The position numbers and the translations under genes are program-made. Shown here in pieces: positions 21,860 to 21,890 of a stretch of DNA of 21,890 bases; the first letter of the stretch is position 1, and the number at the start of each line of letters is the position of its first letter. Origin of the DNA: Pseudomonadota bacterium (GTDB lineage Bacteria; Pseudomonadota; Alphaproteobacteria; Rhizobiales; Hyphomicrobiaceae); assembly GCA_023426855.1 (NCBI GenBank), contig JAEZBU010000005.1:1-21890 (forward strand), written 5' to 3'. The notes beneath the pieces were generated by a model. The model was not told the DNA's origin. It worked only from the letters and a program-made list of their open reading frames with translations, and searched no databases.

Positions 21860-21890
21860 ATGAGCAAATCACTCGCCGAGTTTATCGGAA
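21860..21890 (+). CDS. Start of a gene cut by the window edge
   Basis: ATG at 21860 with AGGAC about 8-12 bp upstream opens a frame reading MSKSLAEFIG to the window end. Promoter-like TATAAT and a leader hairpin lie upstream. Ten residues are too few to assign a family. Confidence 0.6.
   Translation, partial: MSKSLAEFIG

Noticed and set aside
1..21890. CRISPR arrays, tRNA/rRNA genes, transposases, toxin-antitoxin or phage-defence genes
   Set aside because: Looked for and not seen: no regularly spaced repeats, no cloverleaf-like GTTCRA segments with acceptor pairing, no transposase or defence-type protein.

Overview
The window is GC-rich, gene-dense bacterial DNA. Protein content and start-codon and ribosome-site usage fit an alphaproteobacterium of the Hyphomicrobiales (Bradyrhizobium/Rhodopseudomonas-like). 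That placement is inference: there is no rRNA or other marker gene here. I see no tRNA, CRISPR array, insertion sequence or prophage gene.

Layout. (1) 1-2.9 kb, plus strand: an asparagine-synthetase-like amide ligase that lacks the glutaminase cysteine, then a polysaccharide pyruvyl transferase family protein. Both types are common in surface-polysaccharide or small-molecule tailoring clusters, and the rest of this one lies off the left edge. They are followed by about 200 nt of hairpin-rich DNA ending in a textbook intrinsic terminator (2840-2895). (2) 3.06-10.28 kb: a mandelate-racemase-like enolase-superfamily enzyme (minus) diverges from a plus-strand run of TRAP transporter dctP-dctQ-dctM, a secreted ARPP-1-domain protein, a cog3964-type metal-dependent amidohydrolase and a RidA-family protein. 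(3) 10.33-16.90 kb, minus strand, convergent with block 2: a complete oligopeptide-type ABC transporter (binding protein, two permeases, two ATPases) whose last gene is an N-carbamoyl-D-amino-acid hydrolase with an intact Glu-Lys-Cys triad. (4) 17.2-21.9 kb, housekeeping-like: a UDP-sugar dehydrogenase, a DUF2147 periplasmic protein, a DEAD-box RNA helicase with its own terminator, a small putative lipoprotein, and the first codons of a gene preceded by a TATAAT box and a strong 5'-UTR hairpin.

Blocks 2 and 3 look like one catabolic island. Two high-affinity uptake systems (TRAP for a carboxylate, ABC for a peptide-like or carbamoyl compound) are combined with C-N or ester hydrolases, an imine deaminase-like protein and an acid dehydratase/racemase-like enzyme. 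The substrate is unknown. A scavenging pathway for N-carbamoyl/N-acyl D-amino acids or acylated alpha-hydroxy acids is the best guess. No regulator is encoded in the window.

Regulatory structure seen directly: both transporter operons carry a long GC-rich hairpin without a T-run exactly between the binding-protein gene and the first permease gene. The UDP-sugar dehydrogenase is preceded by a 27-codon upstream reading frame whose stop overlaps an in-frame ATG of the enzyme (ATGA).
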